A DNA stretch of 37,256 nucleotides from the NCBI GenBank assembly GCA_022840285.1, contig JALHIE010000069.1, forward strand, positions 1 through 37,256, written 5' to 3'. Source of the stretch: Porphyromonadaceae bacterium (GTDB lineage Bacteria > Bacteroidota > Bacteroidia > Bacteroidales > Dysgonomonadaceae). A program made the translations under genes and the position numbers. Of the stretch, positions 27,930 through 36,094 are shown one piece after another. The notes below the pieces were generated by a model. The model had not been told where the DNA came from. It saw only the letters and a list, made by a program, of their open reading frames with translations, and did no database searches. Each line of letters opens with the position of its first letter. Position 1 is the stretch's first letter.

Positions 27930-28547
27930 TTATATTTTTTCAAAAGCCTCACATTGGAAATTTTCCAACTCTTCCATCAATTGTGTGGCCACATTATTCT
28001 CTAACCATCGAAACTTGAAATCGAACCAATCTTGCCGATGGTCGCTGTTGTCGATGATATTCTTGAAATTGGCAAACGGTTTGCGATTATTCAGCGCATT
28101 GATGAGTTTATTTTTCAGTTTGTCTGCATTTTTCAGTCTTTCAGCAAATACTTCCATAATACGGAAGCTTTCGTTAGAGTCGGGCGGAGTAAATTCGATA
28201 AAGATTAGCCAATCAAGCACTTTTACGTCGTCCCAGTCGTACAATTCCGACAAGTTCTTTTTCACCTCCTCCGGTTCGTCTTCAAACAAATCAATTTCAT
28301 GCAAAAGATCGTGGGGATAAGCGTCTATGTCAAGTGTTTCGGGATTGAGGAAACATACGAGGCCGGCATCAAGACTGCCGACTATCTCGGCAATGCAGGG
28401 TTTGAATTTTTCGGGAATTTCAATTTCTTTAAATTCATCCTCTTTGAAAATTTCCTCTTCCAAAAACTCCAAAATTCGGTTGAGCTTCTGTTTATCGTCC
28501 ATCACAGAGTGGATGATGCCAAGTATTTGGTCTAATGCATCACTCAT
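27930..28547 (-). CDS. UPF0158-family protein
   Basis: 205 residues from ATG 28547 (MSDALDQILGII). It is acidic, with FLNPETLDIDAYPHDL near residue 70 and ESFRIMEVFAERL followed by NRKPFANFKNIID and WFDFKFRWLEN, the conserved pattern of UPF0158. The function of that family is unknown. Its start codon lies inside the end of the preceding gene's restored frame (ATGAGTGA), a classic coupling arrangement. It is embedded between cas3 and cas4 on the same strand. Confidence 0.75.
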   Translation of the reverse strand: MSDALDQILGIIHSVMDDKQKLNRILEFLEEEIFKEDEFKEIEIPEKFKPCIAEIVGSLDAGLVCFLNPETLDIDAYPHDLLHEIDLFEDEPEEVKKNLSELYDWDDVKVLDWLIFIEFTPPDSNESFRIMEVFAERLKNADKLKNKLINALNNRKPFANFKNIIDNSDHRQDWFDFKFRWLENNVATQLMEELENFQCEAFEKI

Positions 28548-29075
28548 ATTTGTCTCCGTATTTGTTGGTGAATTTAGCACCTTCGTCGTAGTATTCGTAA
28601 AACATCTCAGCTATTTCATCTGCAAAACCATATCCGCAACGCAACGCTGTTTGAAGTCATCCAACAAATTATTTTTTTGCATATATTTCAATGCCGATTG
28701 AAAATTTGTTGTGGCGCTGTCATAAAACTGTTCCCACATATCGCCGTAATCGTATGTAAATTTACAGGCATTTTCGGCAAGCGTAAGCATCAAATCAGCC
28801 AAAAGAAGTGGTGATGGGTGTAACGTACGAAAATCGGCAATGGCTTTTTTGCACACCGAAAACCGAGTTTTAGGATCACCGTATTTTGTGGTTGGGTAAA
28901 ATTCCTGGACAATGATTTTCTTATACTTCTCAAACATCACCTGTTCGTTAGGATTGAGATAGTATTCCATAAATTCTTTTGCGGGCTTCACGTTGTCGTA
29001 AACCTGTATAACAAAATCGATCACCTGCTCTTTGGTAAGGGATTTTAAGTGGGTTTTGAGGGTGGATTTGGACAT
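28540..29075 (-). pseudogene. DUF6155-like protein, C-terminus frameshifted
   Basis: The frame from ATG 29075 (MSKSTLKTHLKSLTKEQVIDF) encodes 154 residues and stops at 28611. It resembles DUF6155: KEFMEYYLNPNEQVMFEKYKKII, KTRFSVCKKAIADFRTL and LADLMLTLAENACKF. The last residues (VADMVLQMK) look unnatural. In another frame from about 28640 the sequence continues YGFADEIAEMFYEYY to NKYGDKYE with a stop at 28540, overlapping the next start by eight bases. The change occurs at a tandem duplication CGTTGCGTTGCGG near 28640, so one extra CGTTG unit explains it. The truncated protein may still fold. No biochemical function is known for the family. It starts 19 bases after cas3. Confidence 0.7.
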
Positions 29076-29094
29076 AGTTTAAAAGTATATTACA

Positions 29095-31392
29095 TCACAT
29101 GGCTCTATCCTCGAAAGCGCTTTCCCTTCTATGATAACCTATCTCGGTATTATAATCTAAATTGATTGCGACTAATGTATCTCCATACTTTCTTTCTTTT
29201 GAAACTGTTACTTCATAAGGATAAACTTGAACAAGAAGCTGATTAGCTTCTAGAAATCGTTTCTCGGATATTCTTTCTTCATAGTCATTTATAAGATTGA
29301 AACACAAAACTTCTATCTTTTGGTTTCCATCTTTTAAAAAATCTTCCAGCCAATCATTCCAGCTACCTGCCACCCAATCAGTTTCAAAATTTTTGATAAT
29401 GCTGTTATTTAAGCCGTTTTCAAAATCTTTGAGTTGGGTTTCATTATAGCCGTCTTTGTAGACAATATTACAGCCATTTATTAAGTCATTCTCCCCTATT
29501 TCTTTTCCTGAGAGTTTGATTAGTTCATCCCACGTATCACTTAAAATAACCTTATTGTAAAAAGGGGTCTTTCCAATTGAATTTTCAAAGATATATACAG
29601 GAACGGTATTTTCGTTTGGTGAGAATTGATTGTCAATAGGGGAAATTTTCTTTTTTCCAGCTCGATTAACTCTACCAAAACGTTGTATTAGAGCGTCAAT
29701 AGGGGCATTTTCAACAAAAGCAACGTCATAATCAATATCTAAACTTACTTCAACCGCTTGTGTAGCAATCAGCAATTGGGGACGATTAGAAATATTTTTA
29801 TCTGTAATGCGTTCTTCAATTAAAGTCCTGTCTCTTTTGTTAAATCCGCTGTGTAGTAACTGAGTATCCCCATTAAATTCTATCTCCTCATAAAGTTGCT
29901 GAGCAGTTCTCACATTATTCACAATTATTAGGACAGATCGGCCATTGTCTAAGTATTCAAGGATTAGGGTTATTTTATCGAAAATATTCGAATTGACGAA
30001 TGTATATAATTGGTGTCTTTTCCGGTCGAGAATAAGCTTATCCAATCGCATACTCTTGTCTGGTCGAATTACTTTAGTTTGATCTCCATCCAATACTTCG
30101 TCCACAATTATCTTCAACATAAAATCAGGGATTGTAGCAGACAAAAAAAAGAATTTAGCATTATAGAGTTTCCTAAAAAGCTTAATAGAAGCAATCAACA
30201 TGCCCGTTATCAATGCGTTATAGGTATGAAACTCATCAATTATAAAAAGAGCATTTTTGTAGTCAAAAAGTGAAAACTCCCATCCCTTTCCTTTTAGTGA
30301 AGTTTTTATCATCTGGTGGAGGGTGGCAACTTTTACGGGATAAAACAATTCTTTGGATAATGATTTCTTGTCTCTTGCTTCCTTTTCTATTTCTTGGAAA
30401 TTCTTTTCTTCATTACTATATTCTTCTGAAAGTTGCTTATAGAAGAAATCCAATGATTTTGAGTGCAAAGCGGTTACAACTTCATCATTATAGTGATTTT
30501 GTAATCGGCTTACCATAGCATTGGTACTTGCAGTATAGGGCAAAAGATAAAATACTCTGCAATTTTCTCTTTGATTTGCAAACACCCAGCTTAGCGCTGC
30601 TTCTGTTTTTCCTGACCCGGTTGGAGCATGTAGCACAATATCTGTCTTAACTGTTTGCAATCGTTCTTGAAATGGTCTAAAAGGGAACACTTCACCATCT
30701 CTTTGTGGTTGAAAGTCTTTTAATTCCAAACATTTATATTTTGGAATATCATTTTCTTTCCTTGCAGAACCTAAATGGTCTGCAGATATGAGTAAGCTTC
30801 TTGTTAAAGAAAAAAGTTTTCTGTCAGCTATCTCTTTGATTACCTTTTTTTGGTATTTTGCATTCAAAAACATTTTGACCTTTTGCGGCAACTCTTTTAT
30901 CTCATTCTGTGGAACAACTTCAATTTCTATGTCAAAAATATTCAGCCATTGTTCAATATTCTCTTTTTTGAAAATTGTGCTATCTGAATTGTACCATTGT
31001 GGAATAAAATCGTTGATTAGATTTGGAGAAAAAGTCCCGTTTGTATCAACAAGCGTATTGACAACCCCTTTGTGGTGTGTTGCAATTGCAAACAACTCAT
31101 CATTCTCTAAATCTAAAAACATCAAACAAAAAAGGAGGGAGACCAATTCGTGGCGAATGTTCCCTTTTTTAGTACCATTTAATCTGTCAACAAACTCTTG
31201 ATGGATTTTACCCAAATCGTGTAATACGATACACCTTAATAATTTTTTACCCCAGTACTCTCTTTCTTCATCGCTAAATGGAAGTGAGAGCATAAGGTTT
31301 CTGCCAGCAGTGACGACGTGTCGAGTATGCATTTCAAGCGTAGTTTCGCCATCACTTTTGGCAAAAAACTGGTCAAAATAATTATTCGACAT
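29095..31392 (-). CDS. cas3: CRISPR-associated helicase/nuclease Cas3
   Basis: 765 residues from ATG 31392 (MSNNYFDQFFAKSD); upstream in-frame ATGs lie inside cas5. An HD nuclease domain comes first: HTRH (22-25), His58-Asp59 in VLHDLGK, His81, and His106-107. The helicase follows with Walker A APTGSGKT (256-263), DEFH (386-389), SAT (418-420) and QRFGRVNR (570-577). It is recruited by Cascade to unwind and degrade the target DNA. The start overlaps the cas5 stop by 11 bases. Fused HD-helicase form, normal for type I-B. Confidence 0.96.
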   Translation of the reverse strand: MSNNYFDQFFAKSDGETTLEMHTRHVVTAGRNLMLSLPFSDEEREYWGKKLLRCIVLHDLGKIHQEFVDRLNGTKKGNIRHELVSLLFCLMFLDLENDELFAIATHHKGVVNTLVDTNGTFSPNLINDFIPQWYNSDSTIFKKENIEQWLNIFDIEIEVVPQNEIKELPQKVKMFLNAKYQKKVIKEIADRKLFSLTRSLLISADHLGSARKENDIPKYKCLELKDFQPQRDGEVFPFRPFQERLQTVKTDIVLHAPTGSGKTEAALSWVFANQRENCRVFYLLPYTASTNAMVSRLQNHYNDEVVTALHSKSLDFFYKQLSEEYSNEEKNFQEIEKEARDKKSLSKELFYPVKVATLHQMIKTSLKGKGWEFSLFDYKNALFIIDEFHTYNALITGMLIASIKLFRKLYNAKFFFLSATIPDFMLKIIVDEVLDGDQTKVIRPDKSMRLDKLILDRKRHQLYTFVNSNIFDKITLILEYLDNGRSVLIIVNNVRTAQQLYEEIEFNGDTQLLHSGFNKRDRTLIEERITDKNISNRPQLLIATQAVEVSLDIDYDVAFVENAPIDALIQRFGRVNRAGKKKISPIDNQFSPNENTVPVYIFENSIGKTPFYNKVILSDTWDELIKLSGKEIGENDLINGCNIVYKDGYNETQLKDFENGLNNSIIKNFETDWVAGSWNDWLEDFLKDGNQKIEVLCFNLINDYEERISEKRFLEANQLLVQVYPYEVTVSKERKYGDTLVAINLDYNTEIGYHRRESAFEDRAM

Positions 31393-32065
31393 TTTCAAAA
31401 TCGTGAATATAAAACGTAACAGGCTTCTCTGATTTAGTTCTGTAAATATTATCAAAAGTAATCTCTGCATCGTTATCGTGCGGTATCGAAATAAATACTT
31501 TTGATTTTGTAGGAGTTCTCCCGGCTCCCACACCGTCATTTTCATAATATGATTCTGCTAATTGAACCAATTGCCCGCCTGCTTGCAACTCTGATTTAAA
31601 GGGCAAAAGCGTACCACCTAAATTTCCTTTTTCCACTTTCTGAACTTCAATTATTGAGACACTTTCAATTTTTAGAATATCTTGTGACCGTCCTAATGAT
31701 GGTGTTCCAATTGGGTTCTCGAAATACTGTTTCCAATCTGTTCTATCAATCCAAATTGTTATGCGGGGTGAAGTGTGAAATTCTCGATAATAAGCATCTG
31801 AACCCTTACTATGTTGTTTTATCTTTTTACCATTATATTCTAATCGTCGTCTCGTCTCCAAATCCTGAGCTATAGTGTCGTAAGAATATTTAAAGCCAAC
31901 CTTTACTTCGTTTGCCAAAACATTTCGCCCAAGACAACATCCGATTATTCCCAAAACCAAAGAATAGCTGGGAGTATGCATACATACAGCATTCCCGGAA
32001 AGAACAAATGGAAGACGAGGCGTGGCAGTCCATCCTGAAAATTTTATTTCCAGCAATCTATCCAT
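31382..32065 (-). CDS. cas5: CRISPR-associated protein Cas5 (type I-B)
   Basis: 227 residues. The N-terminus LEIKFSGWTATPRLPF and THLV-like segment HTPSYSLVLGIIGCCLGR are the family's conserved beta-strand and glycine-rich helix turn. It caps the 5' handle of the crRNA in Cascade. The start overlaps the cas7 stop by eight bases. It belongs to the Cas5 type found with Cst1/Cst2. Confidence 0.9.
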   Translation of the reverse strand: MDRLLEIKFSGWTATPRLPFVLSGNAVCMHTPSYSLVLGIIGCCLGRNVLANEVKVGFKYSYDTIAQDLETRRRLEYNGKKIKQHSKGSDAYYREFHTSPRITIWIDRTDWKQYFENPIGTPSLGRSQDILKIESVSIIEVQKVEKGNLGGTLLPFKSELQAGGQLVQLAESYYENDGVGAGRTPTKSKVFISIPHDNDAEITFDNIYRTKSEKPVTFYIHDFENVE

Positions 32066-33086
32066 TGGTCAAATGTTTTTCAATAAATTGTTTTACAATT
32101 TCAACGGGGGATGCCAAAACAAAGTTGCCTTTCAGTTTTTCATTAATTTCTGCTTCGTTCTGTAGATATCCTTTTCTAAAACCTATGTATATGGGTGTTG
32201 CTAATTTATCATTGAAGTCATTTGTCAATTCAAGTAATAAATCTACGTTTAGAATTGGTTTTTCACCGGTTCCTATAAAAAGATTATTGAATATTGGGTT
32301 TGCTGACTCCATACCCGCAAGAATTAATACCTTTGGGGTAACATCAGAACCAAACGCTGCTTGTTTCGCACCACCTCTTAAATATGCCAATCCTTTTAAT
32401 AAACCTGATGCGTTGTTATTTCTGTTTTCTGTCGCATTTTTTAATTCGTAACGTGAAAACTTTCCACCCAACTTAGACTCGATCAATTTGTCAGCGTGTT
32501 TCTCTAAAATCTCAGAAGATAATTCTTGTTTGCTTCCGAGATTGTCATATACTCCTAAACGAGAGTATTCTAAGTTGAAGAAACCTTCTAAATGGGTTGA
32601 GTAAAATTTGGTAGAATAAGGTAGCGGAGTACCCTCTTTTAAATGTACAAAAGCCTCATCAATATTCAGTGTGCGCATATTTTTGATTCCTTTTAATATC
32701 GAAGATTTAAATGGTGATGTTCTTTGCACACTTTCTTCTCCTTTTGCTCCGGCTTTCATATAGCCAAACAAATCATCTTCTGGAAATTCAATCGGATTTA
32801 ATTCTGTGGAAATTTTATTGGTGCTTCCTTTTTCAGAGCCTTCACCAATTGCTCGCAATTCACTGGGTTGCCAGTCGTTTTCTTCGTTAGTGGTGTCTCG
32901 AAGCCATCTTCTCCAAGATTGAGCTGACACATAAGGCACCTCTTCTAATCTGTCATTTACTTTTTCTTTGTAAGTTTTGGGTATGACGCGGTTTTTATCC
33001 TCTTGAACGCCTAATCCGGCTCCGTTAAGGAAAGCAGCTGTTGCATCAATAAGTAATGCGCCTGAAATGTTTTTTAATTCTGCCAT
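32058..33086 (-). CDS. cas7: CRISPR-associated Cas7 backbone protein (Cst2/DevR family)
   Basis: 342 residues. The start ISGALLIDATAAFLNGAG and the motifs VPYVSAQSWRRWLRDT, TSPFKSSIL and YSTHLEGFFNLEYSRLGVY fit the Cst2/DevR branch of Cas7 used in the I-B (Tneap) subtype. Several copies coat the crRNA in Cascade. It lies 10 bases after cas8 and overlaps cas5. Confidence 0.92.
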   Translation of the reverse strand: MAELKNISGALLIDATAAFLNGAGLGVQEDKNRVIPKTYKEKVNDRLEEVPYVSAQSWRRWLRDTTNEENDWQPSELRAIGEGSEKGSTNKISTELNPIEFPEDDLFGYMKAGAKGEESVQRTSPFKSSILKGIKNMRTLNIDEAFVHLKEGTPLPYSTKFYSTHLEGFFNLEYSRLGVYDNLGSKQELSSEILEKHADKLIESKLGGKFSRYELKNATENRNNNASGLLKGLAYLRGGAKQAAFGSDVTPKVLILAGMESANPIFNNLFIGTGEKPILNVDLLLELTNDFNDKLATPIYIGFRKGYLQNEAEINEKLKGNFVLASPVEIVKQFIEKHLTNG

Positions 33087-33096
33087 AGTTGTAAAA

Positions 33097-35154
33097 TTAT
33101 TTAATTGTTTTTTCTTTTGAAAATTTGATAGCTGTTTGTTTTAGTAGGAATTTGACTGTCATAATACAGATGTTCCTATTATTATTTGCGAGTGGATTTG
33201 TCATCAAATCGTCAATTGACCATTTGTCGTCTTTTCTTTGTTCAACTTCTTTTATAAACTGATTAGTATTGAAAATTGCTTCATCTAGAAGTAAATTAAA
33301 ATCATTATTTTTAACAATCATACTCTCGATTGTTCTGTTAAATTTCTTATAGGGCACCCCCCCTGTCTCAATATTCTGATATTTGGCAAAATAGTATGAC
33401 TGATAATCATTTACGAAAGATTGAATTCTTCTAATCCAGTTTTGCAACAATAAATCTTCTCTTAATTTACTTTCCCAACTCTTAAAATCGAATATTTCTT
33501 GTTTCTTTTGAGAAAAGAAAATCCTCAACAATTCATTTAAGTTATATTTTTTGAAGTTATAATACTCATCATAAAAAACCTCAATCACATTTTCAATAGC
33601 AATATCTTCAAACTCCAAAGCGTCAAATATAATCCTATTATATCCTACTTTACTATATTCTACTGGGTTTGTAAGGTTCGAAATTATTGAACTAGCCTTT
33701 AAGTCACTTTGAATTAAACTTATTATCCATTTGCAAATTTTTAGTATTTTTGATTCTGTTTCATCAATTTTGGGTAATTCTGAACTGACAATATTATTCA
33801 GTGTAAAAAAGTGGATTAATTTATGAAGTTGATAAAAAGAATTTTCTACAGGTAATTTATCTTTATCATCCAATATAGAAATGTGTAACTTCAAATTCCA
33901 TTCATTCTCTTCTGTTGCTTTGATTAATACTTTATATAACTCAATTCGATACTCGGGATTATTCCAAGCATCTGTTTTTTCTAAGATTTTCTCAAAAGTG
34001 TTTGATTTATATTTGACAATTAACCCGGCAAGATATTTGGCGATTGGAATAAAATTTTCCTTTCCGATTTCTTTGTAATATACTTCTAAAAAATCAGGAG
34101 AAACTCCTTTATACTTCATTCTTTTTTTTCCGATGCCGAATATGTTTGGATATAATAAAAACCAATCCTTGTTTGCTTCAAATGCTTCTATAAAACTATA
34201 GGCACTCTCACCTCTTGACAATATTTTTTTTAATTCACCCCCTGTTTTTGCATTTTTGTAAATCCTTTCCAATTTTCTGATTGTTATGTTCGGAATTCTG
34301 TCGATATTACAACTTGCTCCGGTTCCGGAGTTTGAGAAACTCCACATATTTATATCTGAATAAGTTTCTTCAAACTCTTCTTTCTCCAAAAGTATATCTA
34401 ATATTTTTATTATATAATCTCCTTTGGCAAAGTCTCTAACATTTTCTACGGCGTCTTTCACTGAAACACTTTGAATTTTATTTGAAAGAATTTTGGTATT
34501 AGCATCAACCATTTCTCTAGACAACTCAAAATTTGAAGAGTCAATCAATAAAACTCCACCTTTATATAATAAGGAAGAAAGGGGCAAAAACTGAAGAATA
34601 GGGATGCAAATAGGGTGTATTTGGACAGCAAATTTTGCCTGTGGCAATGCCTGTGCATCAGAACCCAAGCCACCAATAAGCGGAAACCACGATCTGTTTA
34701 TACTAGTATCTGTATTATCAATGTTTTTTAGCTCCTTTTTTAGCTGCTTCTCATCGATAGACTCTTTTACTAGTTTAGTTTTTTGTCTTTCGAGTTCCTC
34801 TCTGTAGAACTCTTCAAATGTTTTATTAAACTTCAACCCGGAAACCTCACATATTTTATCGCCATCTGCTTCAAAGTTAGACATAATTGCACTCAGTAAA
34901 TTATGATAGGTAATTTCTCCTACGTTGTTTGTTTTTTTTGCCGGATTTACTAATGGATTATTTAAGCTGAATACCATTGTATAACTTTTAAGTCGCTTAT
35001 TGATCTCCTTCAAGCCAAGTTTTGAATACAACTCAGTTAAAACTGATGGAGTTATTTTTGTAACGCTATCAAGTCCAGCCAGTGATTCTATCGTCATCAA
35101 TGCATTGTTCAACATTGCATTACCTGTATATTTGTCAAACATCTTAGATTGCAT
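33097..35154 (-). CDS. cas8: CRISPR-associated large subunit Cas8 (Cst1-like)
   Basis: 685 residues from ATG 35154, with AAGG six or seven bases upstream; ATG 35142 (MFDKYTGNAML) is an alternative. Cst1-like segments include SWFPLIGGLGSDAQALPQAKF and PLSSLLYKGGVLLIDSSN. Family members usually carry paired CXXC motifs; here only isolated cysteines are seen (ICEVSG, PICIP, ASCNID), so a zinc ribbon is probably absent. Cas8 recognises the PAM and begins target unwinding in type I-B Cascade. It is the first gene of the main cas operon and has a strong own promoter (35215-35245). Confidence 0.88.
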   Translation of the reverse strand: MQSKMFDKYTGNAMLNNALMTIESLAGLDSVTKITPSVLTELYSKLGLKEINKRLKSYTMVFSLNNPLVNPAKKTNNVGEITYHNLLSAIMSNFEADGDKICEVSGLKFNKTFEEFYREELERQKTKLVKESIDEKQLKKELKNIDNTDTSINRSWFPLIGGLGSDAQALPQAKFAVQIHPICIPILQFLPLSSLLYKGGVLLIDSSNFELSREMVDANTKILSNKIQSVSVKDAVENVRDFAKGDYIIKILDILLEKEEFEETYSDINMWSFSNSGTGASCNIDRIPNITIRKLERIYKNAKTGGELKKILSRGESAYSFIEAFEANKDWFLLYPNIFGIGKKRMKYKGVSPDFLEVYYKEIGKENFIPIAKYLAGLIVKYKSNTFEKILEKTDAWNNPEYRIELYKVLIKATEENEWNLKLHISILDDKDKLPVENSFYQLHKLIHFFTLNNIVSSELPKIDETESKILKICKWIISLIQSDLKASSIISNLTNPVEYSKVGYNRIIFDALEFEDIAIENVIEVFYDEYYNFKKYNLNELLRIFFSQKKQEIFDFKSWESKLREDLLLQNWIRRIQSFVNDYQSYYFAKYQNIETGGVPYKKFNRTIESMIVKNNDFNLLLDEAIFNTNQFIKEVEQRKDDKWSIDDLMTNPLANNNRNICIMTVKFLLKQTAIKFSKEKTIK

Positions 35155-35209
35155 AAAAATACCTTGTTCTTATTAATGAGTTTCTATTACAATTTTTGAG
35201 AAAAATTCT

Positions 35210-35275
35210 ACAAGCAAAAGTAATATAAATATTTAAATATCCAAATATAATTTTATATAAAGATTTTTTGCTTGT
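35210..35275. repeat. Inverted repeat spanning the divergent cas8 / crRNA-like promoters
   Basis: ACAAGCAAAA at 35210-35219 is the exact complement of TTTTGCTTGT at 35266-35275. The first arm overlaps the cas8 -7 box; the second arm overlaps the upstream element of the plus-strand promoter. The spacing (about five helical turns) suggests an operator bound by a dimer or looping regulator. Confidence 0.6.
35215..35245 (-). promoter_or_regulatory. Bacteroides-type promoter of the cas8-cas2 operon
   Basis: On the minus strand, TTTG (35245-35242) and TACTTTTG (35222-35215) are 19 bases apart, an exact match to the Bacteroidota consensus. The predicted start near 35208 leaves about a 55-base leader before cas8. 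The -7 box overlaps one arm of an inverted repeat (35210-35219). Confidence 0.8.
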
Positions 35276-35285
35276 AACTTTTATC

Positions 35286-35293
35286 TATCTTTG
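35286..35293 (+). promoter_or_regulatory. -7 box of the crRNA-like RNA
   Basis: TATCTTTG is a perfect TAnnTTTG match. An upstream TTTG at 35267-35270 is only 15 bases away, shorter than usual, so promoter strength is uncertain. The start point would be near 35300. Confidence 0.6.
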
Positions 35294-35299
35294 TACTAT

Positions 35300-35451
35300 T
35301 CCAGTGGATTTGAAAAAATATTATTTTCTATAATATAGTCCAATTGTATTGGATTATTTCTCACAATTCTTTACTGAATGAATTTTAGTTAATGAATTTA
35401 ATCGCACCGATATTGGAATAATTCCCCGAAGAGTCAATTCGGGTTTTTTTT
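35300..35451 (+). ncRNA. CRISPR-repeat-derived small RNA upstream of cas8 (CreA/CreR-like candidate)
   Basis: This unit of about 150 bases runs opposite to the cas genes. At 35397-35409 TTTAATCGCACCG is identical to bases 3-15 of the repeat in crRNA sense, and GGAAT follows at 35415-35419 as in the repeat. A second, more degenerate copy lies 64 bases upstream: TATTGGATTATTTC (35347-35360) against TATTGGAATAATTC (35411-35424), 12 of 14 identical. The space between, about 35 bases, equals a normal spacer. A further handle-like piece, GTGGATTTGAAAA, is at 35304-35316. A -7 box precedes the unit and a terminator ends it. Known crRNA-like Cas regulators (CreA, CreR) share this pseudo-repeat, pseudo-spacer, pseudo-repeat design and position. 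The target is not established. Confidence 0.7.
35425..35451 (+). terminator. Rho-independent terminator of the crRNA-like RNA
   Basis: CCCGAA (35425-35430) pairs with TTCGGG (35438-35443) over a seven-base loop and eight T follow (35444-35451). The T-run is on the plus strand only, so the transcript is plus-strand. Confidence 0.85.
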
Positions 35452-35461
35452 ACAATGTCTT

Positions 35462-36064
35462 CTAAATTTCCCGCAACATCTCATTCGTTTCTTCCAAATC
35501 AAACACATTCAAATCCCATTTTTCCCCTCGTTTCATCCCAAGCCATTCACGGTATTCCTTATGCTGTGGGTGTTTTGGATCGTTTATAGCCTCCACCATA
35601 TTGTAAAAGCCCCAAATTCCACCGCAATCTTCTTCGAGGTTAGAACCTTTTCCTCCCAAGCATACAGGATAGAGAACCGTATCATCAGAAACTTCGATTA
35701 ATTCGATGGTATGTTTCCAATCATCGCCAAAATCATATATATACACCATTTTTTGTTTGAGTTGTCTGAAATAGTCTTCCAATTTAATTTTTTCAGCATC
35801 GTATCGTTCTCCGTAAGGAAATGTGTCCGGATCAGAGAGCGGTCTGATTTCAACTTCGGCATCATCTTCGTAAATATACATGATGCAGGGTGTACTCCTC
35901 CATCCGCTGGGCGAAAATTGATACATATGATAATTACGCCACCCAAATAGCACTTGGATTGCTAAATGAAAATCATCGAATGAGATGGTGCTGTTAACTT
36001 TTACTTTTCTCCAAATAGGAGGTTTGGAGCTACCGTCAATTTTGATTTTAAATGTAAATGTCAT
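35462..36064 (-). CDS. Plasmid pRiA4b ORF-3-like protein
   Basis: 200 residues. FKIKIDGSSKPPIWRKVKV, FDDFHLAIQVLFGW, YHMYQF, VYIYDFGDDWKHTIELIE and LYPVCLGGKGSNLEEDCGGIWGF follow the order of the pRiA4b ORF-3 domain (PF07929). The family's function is unknown; members are common as passengers in mobile or defence-rich loci. The gene lies 30 bases after cas6 on the same strand and ends just beyond the terminator of the opposing small RNA. A link to CRISPR is suggested by position only. Confidence 0.88.
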   Translation of the reverse strand: MTFTFKIKIDGSSKPPIWRKVKVNSTISFDDFHLAIQVLFGWRNYHMYQFSPSGWRSTPCIMYIYEDDAEVEIRPLSDPDTFPYGERYDAEKIKLEDYFRQLKQKMVYIYDFGDDWKHTIELIEVSDDTVLYPVCLGGKGSNLEEDCGGIWGFYNMVEAINDPKHPQHKEYREWLGMKRGEKWDLNVFDLEETNEMLREI

Positions 36065-36094
36065 AACTTTTGAGTTAATTGATTTATGAAAACG

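Noticed and set aside
35155..35300. CreT-like toxin RNA next to the crRNA-like unit
   Set aside because: The space holds the cas8 promoter and leader; no separate promoter-terminator pair or small frame with rare codons was found.
35392..35421. Nine-codon frame (MNLIAPILE) inside the crRNA-like RNA
   Set aside because: It only mirrors the translation of the repeat; no ribosome-binding site is seen. A peptide toxin is not supported.
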